From: Salinibaculum litoreum
Lineage (GTDB): Archaea; Halobacteriota; Halobacteria; Halobacteriales; Haloarculaceae
Assembly: GCA_009789175.1 (NCBI GenBank)
Contig: CP046867.1
Location: 186,001 to 250,000 of the forward strand
Direction of reading: 5' to 3'
DNA: 64,000 bases
Every line of letters begins with the position of its first letter. Within the stretch, counting starts at the first letter, position 1. This document shows, piece after piece, positions 1 through 7,718 of this stretch. The notes beneath the pieces are model-generated. The model was not told the origin of the DNA and ran no database searches. It saw only the letters and a program-made list of their open reading frames with translations. Made by a program: the position numbers and the translations under genes.

Positions 1-627
1 CCTCCCAGTAGTCCAGGGCGTCGAACATCGTCTCGACCGCTTGCTCGTAGGTGTCCTGAGAGTCCGCGAAGCCGGCGGTGTACGCCCCCTGAAGGATCGG
101 TTCGTATATTTTCTCGACGACCGCGTCGATTTGATCGCGCTTTCCTGCTGGATACAGGTCGTACTCGTCGCTCTGGTCTGCGAAGCCCGTCGCGAGTGTC
201 TCCATGATCTCGATGGACTCGTTATTGACGATAGTCTCTGTCTCGCGGTCCCAGAGAACTGGCGTAGTAACGCCACCTGTGTACTCTGGGTCGGCTGCCG
301 TGTACACTTCGTGGAGGTAGTCCGAGCCATGGATCGAATCTGGCGTACAGCCGGGTTTGTCAGGGGAGAACTGCCAGCCATCCTCGCCGCGGTAGGGGTC
401 GACGATGTCCATCGAGATGACATCCTCGAGGCCCAGTAGCTTCCGCACTAGGACAACGCCGTGGGCCCATGGACAGGCCCGGGAGATGTACAGGTGATAG
501 CGTCCCGATTCCGGAGGATATGGTGAGTCAGGAGAGATGCGCTCTCGGAACCCGTCGTCACTCCGCTCCTGGTCGTTTTCAGTCAGTTCGTCAGATGTCT
601 TCCAGTGCCGTCGATGAGGCGTCCCAT
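1..627 (-). pseudogene. Glutathionyl-hydroquinone reductase (Xi-class GST family), frameshifted near its start, 3' end outside the window
   Basis: The minus strand reads a thioredoxin-fold GST with the CPWAH active-site motif (reactive Cys, about residue 50), followed by GLEDVISMDIVDPY and VLWDRET, typical of enzymes that reduce glutathionyl-hydroquinones or, in archaea lacking glutathione, related thiol adducts. The only plausible ATG is at 627 and gives MGRLIDG, which matches the family N-terminus. That frame hits a stop after 14 codons. A one-base shift at about 605 restores TWKTSDEL and then stays open to the window edge. No start lies upstream in the restored frame, so the gene is either frameshifted or carries a sequencing error. 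The C-terminal helical domain continues past base 1. Confidence 0.72.
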
Positions 628-671
628 GTGTGCTGAACTATGTTCTGTTGATGGTCGTGGGCGTGAGGCGA

Positions 672-1076
672 TTACGCTGTCTCTGATACGGGTTCTTTGA
701 GTTCGATGAGGTAGCCGAACGGATCTCGAACGTAGATCGCTGGGGCTTCGCCGGTTGCCCCGTCAGGCGTGCCTTCTCGCTCGATAATGACGCCGGCGTC
801 CTCGAGTTCTTGCTTGACGTCTTCGATGTCCTCATCTAGGATGATTGCGAGGTGGTCGAAGTTCTCTCGCTCGGGGTGGACGAACTCCTCGGTCGGTCTA
901 ACGTGGATGATTGTGTCTGGTGCGAGCCGAAAGTGGAAAATCGGCGTGTCGCCCTCCTCGTAGTCCTCGAACCTTTCGAGTGGAAATCCGAGATGACCCT
1001 GATAGAATTCGATTGCGTGCTCTATCTCGTCCTCCGGAATCTTGAGGTGAACGTGGTCGATGCGTCGTGCGTCCAT
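672..1076 (-). CDS. VOC family (glyoxalase/bleomycin-resistance fold) protein
   Basis: This 134-residue protein has two beta-alpha-beta-beta-beta modules. The first opens with RIDHVHLKI and the second with FDHLAIILDE, each placing a His at a metal-binding position, and the end RDPFGYLIELKEP supplies the usual C-terminal Glu ligand. The size fits a single-domain VOC metalloenzyme or binding protein. The substrate cannot be read from the sequence; glyoxalase-like and fosfomycin/bleomycin resistance-like members share this layout. It lies just upstream of, and in the same direction as, the GST-like gene, so the two may form a small detoxification unit. The ATG at 1076 is the only sensible start. 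Confidence 0.85.
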   Translation of the reverse strand: MDARRIDHVHLKIPEDEIEHAIEFYQGHLGFPLERFEDYEEGDTPIFHFRLAPDTIIHVRPTEEFVHPERENFDHLAIILDEDIEDVKQELEDAGVIIEREGTPDGATGEAPAIYVRDPFGYLIELKEPVSETA

Positions 1077-1283
1077 TGTTCTGGATTGATATAGAATCGT
1101 CTATCGAATATAGTTCAGGCAATCTGTGTCTGATTAGGTCACACGAGGCTAACCACCCACCATCGACGAGAAGCAAAATGGCTGTCGACCCGAAAAATCA
1201 CGAATATTCCTCTCGGCGCATCAGTACTTTCCAGTTCATTCACCAATGAGCCCACTCTCCTTGGAGAAAACAGCGGGCAGCGG

Positions 1284-1439
1284 TCATTCCAATATCCCGG
1301 TCAGCGTATCGCGGTGCGTCCGAATTGTCGCCTTCGAGGCGTTCGCCACGTCCGCGGCCTCGGATTGCGTCCGGACACTCGAGGTCCGAGGCGAGTCGCG
1401 GCACGAACATGCTGGGGGAGACGGGTTCGGCAGGGATCC
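1284..1439 (-). pseudogene. TFB (transcription factor B) C-terminal remnant
   Basis: Two frames on the minus strand carry pieces of the second cyclin repeat of an archaeal TFB. MFVPRLASDLECPD is read at about 1410-1370. After a frameshift and deletion, VRTQSEAADVANASKATIR follows and ends at a TGA at 1284-1286. The first repeat, the zinc ribbon and the middle of repeat two are absent, so this cannot be functional. A similar tail lies at 10605-10733. It abuts the SPW-repeat remnant directly. The call rests on recognising the C-terminal helix pattern only. Confidence 0.5.
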
Positions 1440-1790
1440 TCAGGTCTCATCGATTGACGGATATCCGACCCGCAGATCGGCAAGCTGTGCTGCGGACGCG
1501 TTGTATCCAGCAAATTCCGTTACGAGCACGCCAACGAACACGTCGTTCCATCGGGCTTGACCGGATACGCTCAAGACAAACGGGGCGAAGAGAAGCAAGA
1601 CTCCAAGAAAGGTGAGAGCGCTCCACTTACTCGGCGTTCCCTGTTCCCGCTCACACGAGTAGTTGTGGCCGGCGAGAAGCGAGAGAGCACCATCGACAAC
1701 AACGTCTCCAGGCGCTGACCAGCGGCGCCTCCAGTATAAACGGAGCGGCCATGAGTCAGGCTCCAAGTAGTCCGATGGCTATCGTTATCC
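1440..1790 (-). pseudogene. SPW-repeat membrane protein, degenerate
   Basis: The minus-strand reading frame carries an SPW repeat, seen as SKWSALTFLG, then FAPFVLSVSG, RWNDVFVGVL and FAGYNA: two membrane helices with the W-N-D-V pattern. An upstream, poorly kept repeat reads MAAPFILEAPLVSAW in one frame and DVVVDGALSLLAGHNYS in the next, with a stop two codons before the MAAPF segment, so the N-terminal repeat is broken by a frameshift and a nonsense codon. Intact haloarchaeal relatives are small two-repeat, four-helix membrane proteins of unknown role. The upstream limit is approximate. Confidence 0.55.
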
Positions 1791-1845
1791 AACGAGTAGG
1801 GGACGTCATTCAAAGAACAGGAATCAGGTTTCCGACTAGGTCTGT

Positions 1846-2193
1846 TCAGGAAGCCATCTCGCGACAGGTTTCAGCGCAGTCGCGGAGGACCTCAGCACAG
1901 ACCTGGCAGTGTTCGGCATCGTGGCGCTCACATTCCTCGGCACAGTCCTCGCACGCGTCAGCGCAGGCCGTCGCGAGCTGCTGGCTGTAGTTCGAATTAC
2001 GCGCCATGAATCGGGCGTGCAACGTCGTCATGTCAGCGACGTCCCGGCAGAGACGAGCGCACTCCTCCATCTCTGAGTCGCCGAGACACTCGTCGGCGCA
2101 CCACTCGCACGCCTGGGCAGCTGCAAGGCAGTTGTCAATGCACTCGGCCATCTTCTCGTTCTCGCTAACGTGCGGGATCTCGGTCAAAGCCAT
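1846..2193 (-). CDS. Four-helix bundle copper-binding protein (DUF326, Csp-like)
   Basis: The 115-residue product has the repeating Cys pattern of DUF326/Csp proteins: CIDNC, CEWCADEC, CARLC, CADACEDCAEEC, CQVC and CAETC, spread along four predicted helices. Known members store Cu(I) by lining the core of a four-helix bundle with Cys. The reading frame is open further upstream, but MALTEIPHVSENEKM at 2193 is the usual haloarchaeal start and the 48 residues before it look non-coding. There is no signal peptide, so it is probably cytosolic. It fits the metal-handling context of the YHS permease at 4155-5546. Confidence 0.88.
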   Translation of the reverse strand: MALTEIPHVSENEKMAECIDNCLAAAQACEWCADECLGDSEMEECARLCRDVADMTTLHARFMARNSNYSQQLATACADACEDCAEECERHDAEHCQVCAEVLRDCAETCREMAS

Positions 2194-2448
2194 AGCAGTA
2201 TAGACTTCGACCCCATCGGACTTTGTTATCCACTCCCCGACCCGGAACTGAAGATTGGTGAGATAGGGGATAATGCCTGCTTTATTCAGAATACTAAGCC
2301 GCGAAGCCGAGGAGGACAAGCCGGAGGCCGCCAATTTATCTAGTAATTTCTACTTAGAGACATCCTCAGGAGCGCTCTTGAGTGAAGAGGGATAGATGAT
2401 CTCGTCTTCTGCAGTTGGACTCAAGGGACTCAGGCCCGTACTCTAGAT

Positions 2449-2751
2449 ATGGTCGACACGACTTTCCACACGTTGAGTGCTCTCTTTGCACTCGTGAGCG
2501 GAACTGCAGCGGGGCTTCTTTCTCTCCTATTCTGGCGCGTGCTCCGTGAATCCCCGTTCGGGACGGTTATTGCGCTTCTCTCTGGGACGATGTCCGCGAT
2601 GATCATTTACCACGTCGTTTTGTTTCTCGTCGAACCAAACATCCTACTCCTTGACACGCTCCGGAGTGCCCTCTATACAGTCATTGCAATCTTCCTCTGG
2701 CTCGTGATTGTGACTCACCAACAAATCGACAGCAGCGCGACCGAGAGGTGA
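2449..2751 (+). CDS. Small three-helix membrane protein of unknown function
   Basis: The product has 100 residues with three hydrophobic segments at about 10-30, 40-60 and 70-90, and a short polar tail. I do not recognise a family with an assigned role. Its stop codon is only six bases from the GTG start of the next gene, a membrane-anchored winged-helix protein, so the two are almost certainly co-transcribed. The pair has the look of a membrane sensor and regulator, but that is inference from layout only. Confidence 0.7.
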   Translation: MVDTTFHTLSALFALVSGTAAGLLSLLFWRVLRESPFGTVIALLSGTMSAMIIYHVVLFLVEPNILLLDTLRSALYTVIAIFLWLVIVTHQQIDSSATER

Positions 2752-2757
2752 GATCCA

Positions 2758-3330
2758 GTGATTGACAGTTCCATGTTTGCCTACTATAATCTTGCAATTG
2801 GGCTCGTTACCGGTCTCGGCGTTTGTTACTTTCTGTTCTTCAAGCAGACTGTCGTTGAGTATCAGCAGTATCTGCTGTTCACGGTGGCAGGGCTGATGCT
2901 ATTCCTCGTCGGCGGACCAGTGGTGGAACTGTTCTTCCCGTCTTTCGTCCACTGGTTGCATGGAGCCGCTGCACTACCGGTCATTCTCGGACTGTACGAT
3001 CCCGTCGAGAAAGACCTGCGTCGTGATGCCTGGGCAGACGTGCTCCTCCAGAAGCCCATCCAGATCAGAGAGCAAGCAGACTGGATGTTGCCGATCGACG
3101 ACGCCATCCTCGAACTCTTCAACTCGAAAGAGCTGGTTCTTACTCCCGCGATTATCGCATACAACATTGAGTACAGTCGTGGGGAAGTGAATCGCCGTCT
3201 ACGCACGTTAGAGAAGCGCGGATTCGTCAAGAAGGTCGAACGTGGAAAATATAGGATAACGGCCCTTGGAAAACAGTACGTGACTGGAACGATCGATAGT
3301 GGCCCGCTCACACCTGCCGATGAACGGTAG
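2758..3330 (+). CDS. Membrane-anchored winged-helix protein
   Basis: This 190-residue protein starts at a GTG six bases after the upstream gene. Residues 5-80 contain three hydrophobic helices. Residues about 110-180 look like a winged helix: AILELFNSKELVLTP, IEYSRGEVNRRLRTLEKRGF and the wing VERGKYRITALGKQYV. Similar haloarchaeal proteins pair a small integral-membrane domain with a C-terminal DNA-binding domain facing the cytoplasm. It could therefore couple a membrane signal to transcription. Ligand and target genes are unknown. It converges with the UspA gene (14 bases between stops). Confidence 0.75.
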   Translation: MIDSSMFAYYNLAIGLVTGLGVCYFLFFKQTVVEYQQYLLFTVAGLMLFLVGGPVVELFFPSFVHWLHGAAALPVILGLYDPVEKDLRRDAWADVLLQKPIQIREQADWMLPIDDAILELFNSKELVLTPAIIAYNIEYSRGEVNRRLRTLEKRGFVKKVERGKYRITALGKQYVTGTIDSGPLTPADER

Positions 3331-3344
3331 CGATCGGTCGTTTC

Positions 3345-3794
3345 CTACTCGCTGACTTCAGTTTTCACGACGGTTGCCGGACGAGTCGTCAATCGGAGGA
3401 CGCGGTCGGTAACACTTCCGAGCAGCGCACGATACTCGTCCGGCCGGCGTTTGGTACCGAGTACGAGGATATCCGCGTCGCAGTCGCCTACGTGGTCAAC
3501 GATGGTCTCAGCGGGACGGCCATGTTGCATCGTCGTCTCGACGTCGACACCCATTTCCGATGCTCGACGTCGGAGTTCCGAAAGCGTCTCCTCGCCGTGT
3601 TCTTCGAGGCCGTGTTCAGGGCCTTCGGCTTCGTTGACGTACTCGTCGCCGCTGTATGCGGTCACGACGTCCTCGTCGACGACGTAGAGCACGTGAAGGA
3701 CTGAGTCGTGGGCGGCGGCGAGTTCAAGTGCGTGCGTTTCAGCCTCTTTAGACGCGACAGTTCCATCGGTCGACAGTAGAATTCGGTCGTACAT
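3345..3794 (-). CDS. Universal stress protein, UspA family
   Basis: This single-domain UspA protein has 149 residues. It begins MYDRILLSTDGT, the conserved first strand with the nucleotide-contacting Asp. HALELAAAHDSVLHVLYVVD follows, and it ends with ADILVLGTKRRPDEY and LLGSVTDRVLRLTTRPATVV, the region of the ATP-binding glycine motif. UspA proteins bind ATP or AMP and are induced under stress; the partner is unknown. A second Usp N-terminus, degenerate, is at 53116-53328. Confidence 0.9.
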   Translation of the reverse strand: MYDRILLSTDGTVASKEAETHALELAAAHDSVLHVLYVVDEDVVTAYSGDEYVNEAEGPEHGLEEHGEETLSELRRRASEMGVDVETTMQHGRPAETIVDHVGDCDADILVLGTKRRPDEYRALLGSVTDRVLRLTTRPATVVKTEVSE

Positions 3795-4154
3795 TCAGTC
3801 GGAATTCAAAGGAAGTAACAATAAATCTACCTCCATTATCCACCGGCGGGGACTCACCGTACACCATTTCCCCCACTCGTCTATTCAGATTCGTACTTCA
3901 AGCCCGAAGGGCCACCGAAAATACACTTCCCTCTCTCATCAGAAGGGGAAGTTATATCTGACTGACTGGAACGCAAGTCTGGCGAGTAACTGCGCGGGAC
4001 CCCGCTTGGGTAGGCCGAGGGCAACGCTCATCACGCCCGGTTGCCCCAGCTGGAGGGGGAGTGACGAGTCGGAGCGTTCTTTCGCGGGCTACTCTTGGAG
4101 AAGCTATACTGGCGAACAGCAGAGTTCCTCCTGCCGACTGGATCCGAGTTCGAA
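3795..4154. other. Intergenic stretch without a recognisable gene
   Basis: About 360 bases lie between the UspA start and the permease stop. The only structure seen is an inverted repeat, GGGCAAC at 4019-4025 with GTTGCCC at 4040-4046, separated by 14 bases. It is not followed by a T-run and I do not recognise it as an RNA gene. Confidence 0.4.
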
Positions 4155-5546
4155 TTAATCGTCGTGGTCATGGCCTTCCATTACCATCGGGTGGCCGGTG
4201 GCGTATTCGTCAGGGTCCTCTTCGAAGGTTTCCTTGCAGGTCTGTGAGCAGAAGTAGTACGTCTTGCCGTCGTGGGTCGCCGCTGGTTCGCTGTCGTCAG
4301 TCCGCATCCCACAGACGGGGTCACGGTACTGGCCGGGCGCACCCAGGCCGCGACGATAGACGTACAGGAGAAAGCCCGAAAGCGCGAAGGCGATGATGTT
4401 GAGATAGAACGTGTAATTGAGTTCGAAGTACGTCTGCTCGGTCGCCGTCTCGCCACCTGCCAGATCTGGAACGATCCCCAGGGCGTCGAACAGCAGTTCC
4501 ATGAGGAAGCCGGTGAACGCCATCGTGACGAAGAAGACGCCGAGGATGTACAGCATGATCTTCCAGCCGTAGTACTTCCGGTAGATGTTCAGGACGGGAA
4601 TCGTGATGAGGTCGGCGTAGACGAACGCGATGACGCCCGCGAAACTGATGCCGCCGCCCCAGAGCGCAACGGCGAACGGGACGTTGCCCATGCTGCCGAC
4701 GAAACTGAGGACGGCGATGGCGACGCCCATAATCGCGTTCTCGGCAGTCACGAGAAGCCCGTCGCCCTGAATGAACAGGGTATTCCACACCCACTGGGGA
4801 ACGAAGACGATGACGAACCCCGAGATCAGGAAACCGGCGATGACGTCTTTCCAGATCATCGACCACTCCTTACGGTACTGGTTCCCGACCTTGTACCAGC
4901 CACCCCACGAGAGCAGCTCTTCGCGCCACCCGCCACGGCTCGATGTCTCCTGGCGGTAGGTCTCCATACACCCCTTCGAACAGAACTTCAGCGTCTCACC
5001 GCCATCGGTGGTGAGCGTGTACTCGTCTTTGCCTGCCATCCCGCAGGTCGGGTCCTCAGTGACGCCCGACTCGTGATCGCGCTCGTTGAGCGTCTCTCGT
5101 ACCTCGTCGAAGAGATTCTCCGGGAGCGTGAGATGAACGATGACGGCCATCACGGCAATGAGAATGAGCCCGCCAAGTAACTCTGCGACGAGGAACTCCC
5201 AGCCGAGCAGAATTAGAATCATCAATCCGAGTTCGACGATGAGATTCGTCGACGCGAACATGAACGCGAGGAAGTTCACCGCGTGCGCTCCCTTCTTGAA
5301 CAGTCCTTTTCCGATGGCGACAGCGCCGAAACTGCAGCCACTACTGGCCGCGCCGAACGCAGTCGCCTTGGTGAGTCCGCTTAGGTCCCCGTTGCCCAGC
5401 ACCTGTGCCATTCGCTCTTTTGAGACGTAGACCTGGACGAGACTCGTGATCGTGAGCCCCATGATGATCGCCCAGGCTGCCGTCCAGAGGAAGCCTAAAC
5501 CGATACGTAGAGCTTCGAAGATACCATCAATCATTGTCGCCACCAT
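4155..5546 (-). CDS. DUF318-type permease with two YHS metal-binding domains
   Basis: The 463-residue product is a permease of the DUF318 (ArsP-related) kind with about eight to ten helices. The first half has FGAASSGCSFGAVAIGKGLF, carrying the Cys seen in this family, and the second half has SFVGSMGNVPFAVALWGGG. A YHS domain is inserted between the halves (residues about 165-200, DPTCGMAGKDEYTL then FCSKGCMETY) and another sits at the C-terminus (about 405-445, DPVCGMRTDD then YFCSQTCKETF). It ends in a His/Asp-rich tail, EGHDHDD. YHS domains bind heavy metals in copper ATPases and mercury proteins, so metal or metalloid export is the best guess. It is divergent from the SHOCT gene at 5727. 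Confidence 0.88.
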   Translation of the reverse strand: MVATMIDGIFEALRIGLGFLWTAAWAIIMGLTITSLVQVYVSKERMAQVLGNGDLSGLTKATAFGAASSGCSFGAVAIGKGLFKKGAHAVNFLAFMFASTNLIVELGLMILILLGWEFLVAELLGGLILIAVMAVIVHLTLPENLFDEVRETLNERDHESGVTEDPTCGMAGKDEYTLTTDGGETLKFCSKGCMETYRQETSSRGGWREELLSWGGWYKVGNQYRKEWSMIWKDVIAGFLISGFVIVFVPQWVWNTLFIQGDGLLVTAENAIMGVAIAVLSFVGSMGNVPFAVALWGGGISFAGVIAFVYADLITIPVLNIYRKYYGWKIMLYILGVFFVTMAFTGFLMELLFDALGIVPDLAGGETATEQTYFELNYTFYLNIIAFALSGFLLYVYRRGLGAPGQYRDPVCGMRTDDSEPAATHDGKTYYFCSQTCKETFEEDPDEYATGHPMVMEGHDHDD

Positions 5547-5712
5547 GGTATCATTTCGAAGGGATCATCTATTGCAGTTTTCCTTTAGATGGTTCGGGAT
5601 AGAGCCGTGGTAAGTAGGAATTCAAAAGAATAGCGGTGGACAGAACACACAACTCAAAAGCACAACCGCATTGAATAGTTAGTGCGTAGTATTAGTTGAA
5701 ACCCACACTCAC

Positions 5713-5717
5713 GGAGG
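5713..5717 (+). promoter_or_regulatory. Shine-Dalgarno sequence for the SHOCT gene
   Basis: GGAGG lies nine bases before the ATG at 5727. It supports that start and a leadered transcript, unlike several leaderless genes elsewhere in the window. Confidence 0.6.
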
Positions 5718-5726
5718 GATCACAAT

Positions 5727-6098
5727 ATGCCTACAAGCTCAGACGAGACGCGACTTGTTACACTTCTCCTCGTTATCACCGGCGCCGTCATCATTTTACC
5801 CATGTTCTTCATGGGCTTCGGGATGATGGGGTTCGGTCCAATGATGGGCGGGATGTGGGGAGGTCACATGTGGGGCGACGGGACGATGCCTGGCTGGATG
5901 TTCGTCGTCGGCATCGTGATGCAGATCCTGTTCCTTGCCGCCCTCGTCGGTGGTGGGTACCTCATCTATCGCGGGATTACTGGGGATGAGAGTGACTCAG
6001 ACCAAGCACTCGAAGAGCTTCGGCTCGCCTACGCCCGCGGAGACTTGACCGACGAAGAATACGAACAGCGCCGCGAAGCACTCGAACGAGACACCTGA
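5727..6098 (+). CDS. Met-rich membrane protein with C-terminal SHOCT domain
   Basis: The product has 123 residues. Two hydrophobic segments, about 12-30 and 55-82, flank a loop rich in Met, Gly and Trp with His (FGMMGFGPMMGGMWGGHMWG), a composition common in copper-contacting proteins. The end, LRLAYARGDLTDEEYEQRRE, is a SHOCT motif, a short oligomerisation module. The start is backed by GGAGG nine bases upstream. It is divergent from the YHS permease and followed 23 bases later by a membrane protein, so a shared metal-response role is plausible but not shown. Confidence 0.85.
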   Translation: MPTSSDETRLVTLLLVITGAVIILPMFFMGFGMMGFGPMMGGMWGGHMWGDGTMPGWMFVVGIVMQILFLAALVGGGYLIYRGITGDESDSDQALEELRLAYARGDLTDEEYEQRREALERDT

Positions 6099-6121
6099 TC
6101 ACGACCAGACAAAGTTGAACT

Positions 6122-6760
6122 ATGCCCGGTTTCTCCGATCACCGTCAACAGTCGACCCGTCCGCAACTTCCAGCATGGCTTGACCGATACACGACGCTCG
6201 GACTGTACGGGCTTCTCGTCGGGACGGGTCTCTGTTTGGTCGCGTTCCTCACGAATCCAGTTCCCGATCCCTCCTTTCCGTGGGCGACGCTTCCTGAGTC
6301 ACTACGGCTGCCGATTGCACAGCCTCGGATCGAACACTGGCCGGTGACCTACACTATTGGTATCTGGCTGTGGGTCTTCTGCTTTCCCGCGCTCTTCCTC
6401 GCTGGATACCAGCGATACGGCGACCTAGATCGTGGGACAGCAATGTGGCTCGTTGAGTTGCCGACCGTCGCGATGCTGGGTTGGACCACGTATTGCCGGT
6501 TCTTCTGGCCGAAACTCCATCCACCGACCTGGAACGCCCCGGCCTACACGTTCGTCTGCTGGCTGTACTGTTCGACCTACGACACCATTTGGAGCAACAC
6601 AGCGTTCCTGATTGCGCTTCTCGGCGCCGTAACCACGATTATGATCCTGCAGCGAACACGCAGAACCAAGTACGCACTCATCGGGTTCGGCATACTGGCC
6701 CTCCCTCTCGGCCTCCCTGCCCTCTACGAGGGAGCCCGACGAGCAAGAACTGAGAGCTGA
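6122..6760 (+). CDS. Haloarchaeal five-to-six-helix membrane protein of unknown function
   Basis: The 212-residue product has hydrophobic segments at about 28-48, 85-105, 115-130, 140-155, 158-178 and 185-200. A conserved core reads NAPAYTFVCWLYCSTYD and the C-terminus reads LPLGLPALYEGARRA. I cannot assign a family function. The same C-terminal 75 residues recur as a fragment at 52754-52986 beside another integrase tail, so this gene type travels with these elements or has been duplicated with them. It lies 23 bases after the SHOCT gene and converges on the integrase remnant. Confidence 0.7.
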   Translation: MPGFSDHRQQSTRPQLPAWLDRYTTLGLYGLLVGTGLCLVAFLTNPVPDPSFPWATLPESLRLPIAQPRIEHWPVTYTIGIWLWVFCFPALFLAGYQRYGDLDRGTAMWLVELPTVAMLGWTTYCRFFWPKLHPPTWNAPAYTFVCWLYCSTYDTIWSNTAFLIALLGAVTTIMILQRTRRTKYALIGFGILALPLGLPALYEGARRARTES

Positions 6761-6770
6761 CTTCGGTCGT

Positions 6771-7109
6771 TCAGCCCTGGGATCGTGGTTCGATTTCGTC
6801 AAGTGCCTCTGTCGCCACATCTCCAAGTTCACCGGCCTCGATATGTGAGTACCGCTCACGAACCATCTCCTCCGAATTATCGAGATACCGGGCTGCCACC
6901 GTATACCCGAACGCGCGGACAAGCACCTCTCCCGTCCCTCGGCGACCGCCGTTCGGATCAAGGTAATTGTGTTTCGGATGATCGATATCGATCTCTGCGG
7001 CCTCTGAAAGGCGCTGGAGGATCGATCGTGCGCCGTCCGTCGTGATCGGCGGCGGCCGAATGTCCTCATCGATGGAAAGCAGGTGACGACGGGCATCCGT
7101 AAACTCACG
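6771..7109 (-). pseudogene. Tyrosine recombinase (integrase) C-terminal remnant
   Basis: The minus frame reads SIDEDIRPPPITTDGARSIL, then PNGGRRGTGEVLVRAFGYTV and MVRERYSHIEAGELGDVATE, the catalytic C-terminus of a haloarchaeal phage-type integrase. The nucleophile Tyr is kept in RERYSH. The HxxR box, HGGR in the copy at 51768, is NGGR here, so the catalytic His is lost. A TGA (7110-7112) closes the frame upstream and the N-terminal half is absent. The closest relative in the window is the fragment at 51768-52343. Confidence 0.8.
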
Positions 7110-7127
7110 TCACATCGGTAGTACGTC

Positions 7128-7455
7128 TTGCTGGCTACTCCGAATCTCTCTGCTCAGGGGAAGACACCCGCTCAGACAAGGGACATCTACGAGTACTACA
7201 AATCCGTGGCGGAGGAGTGCGGACGAGATCCACTCACTCGATGTGGAACCCACGAACATCTGCTCGAAATGTGCGATAACGGTATTCTCAAGAACGCGAA
7301 TCGAGTCAGCGGGACGTGGGCGACCGAACAAATACAAGCTTGACACGCCCCTTGAAACCGTGATTGATGTATTAGAACAGGAAGAGGACAGCGAAATCGG
7401 AAATCTCGATAATCTACGTGAACAAGCAAATCAGCAGACTACGCGTACTGAGTAA
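7128..7455 (+). pseudogene. Orc1/Cdc6 replication initiator, C-terminal winged-helix remnant
   Basis: One frame gives NLSAQGKTPAQTRDIYEYY and SVAEECGRDPLT; after a frameshift at about 7310 the next frame gives RGRPNKYKLDTPLETVIDVL and an acidic tail to the TAA at 7455. This order matches the winged-helix domain that follows the AAA+ module in haloarchaeal Orc1/Cdc6 proteins. The AAA+ part is missing and the helices between are scrambled, so it is dead. Beside the integrase tail it points to a lost plasmid or provirus. Limits are approximate. Confidence 0.62.
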
Positions 7456-7718
7456 CTTGGAAGCCGTGGAACGGGTAGAAGCGCTAGTGAGCGATTTTTC
7501 TTTACGTACGATGGAAATTGTGGGGGGTCATTGACTTAAAGGATGGAACGACTGGTTGGGTTGGAAATATAGGGCTGACGTACGTCAGACACTGGGTGGA
7601 AGTCGGGGAATGTTCGTTTAAATACCTGAAAGAGTCGGTCAGCAGCGGTATTCCTGCCCTCAGCCACGCTACCCCAAACTACGCTGTGTGGATTTAGACG
7701 AACTGGCAAGTATAGTCC

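Noticed and set aside
4019-4046. Seven-base-pair inverted repeat as a possible RNA gene or terminator
   Set aside because: The loop is 14 bases, no T-run follows and no known RNA pattern fits.
4272-5180. 302-codon plus-strand open frame
   Set aside because: It lies opposite the permease gene, has no protein family signal and a composition expected from reading GC-rich coding DNA backwards.
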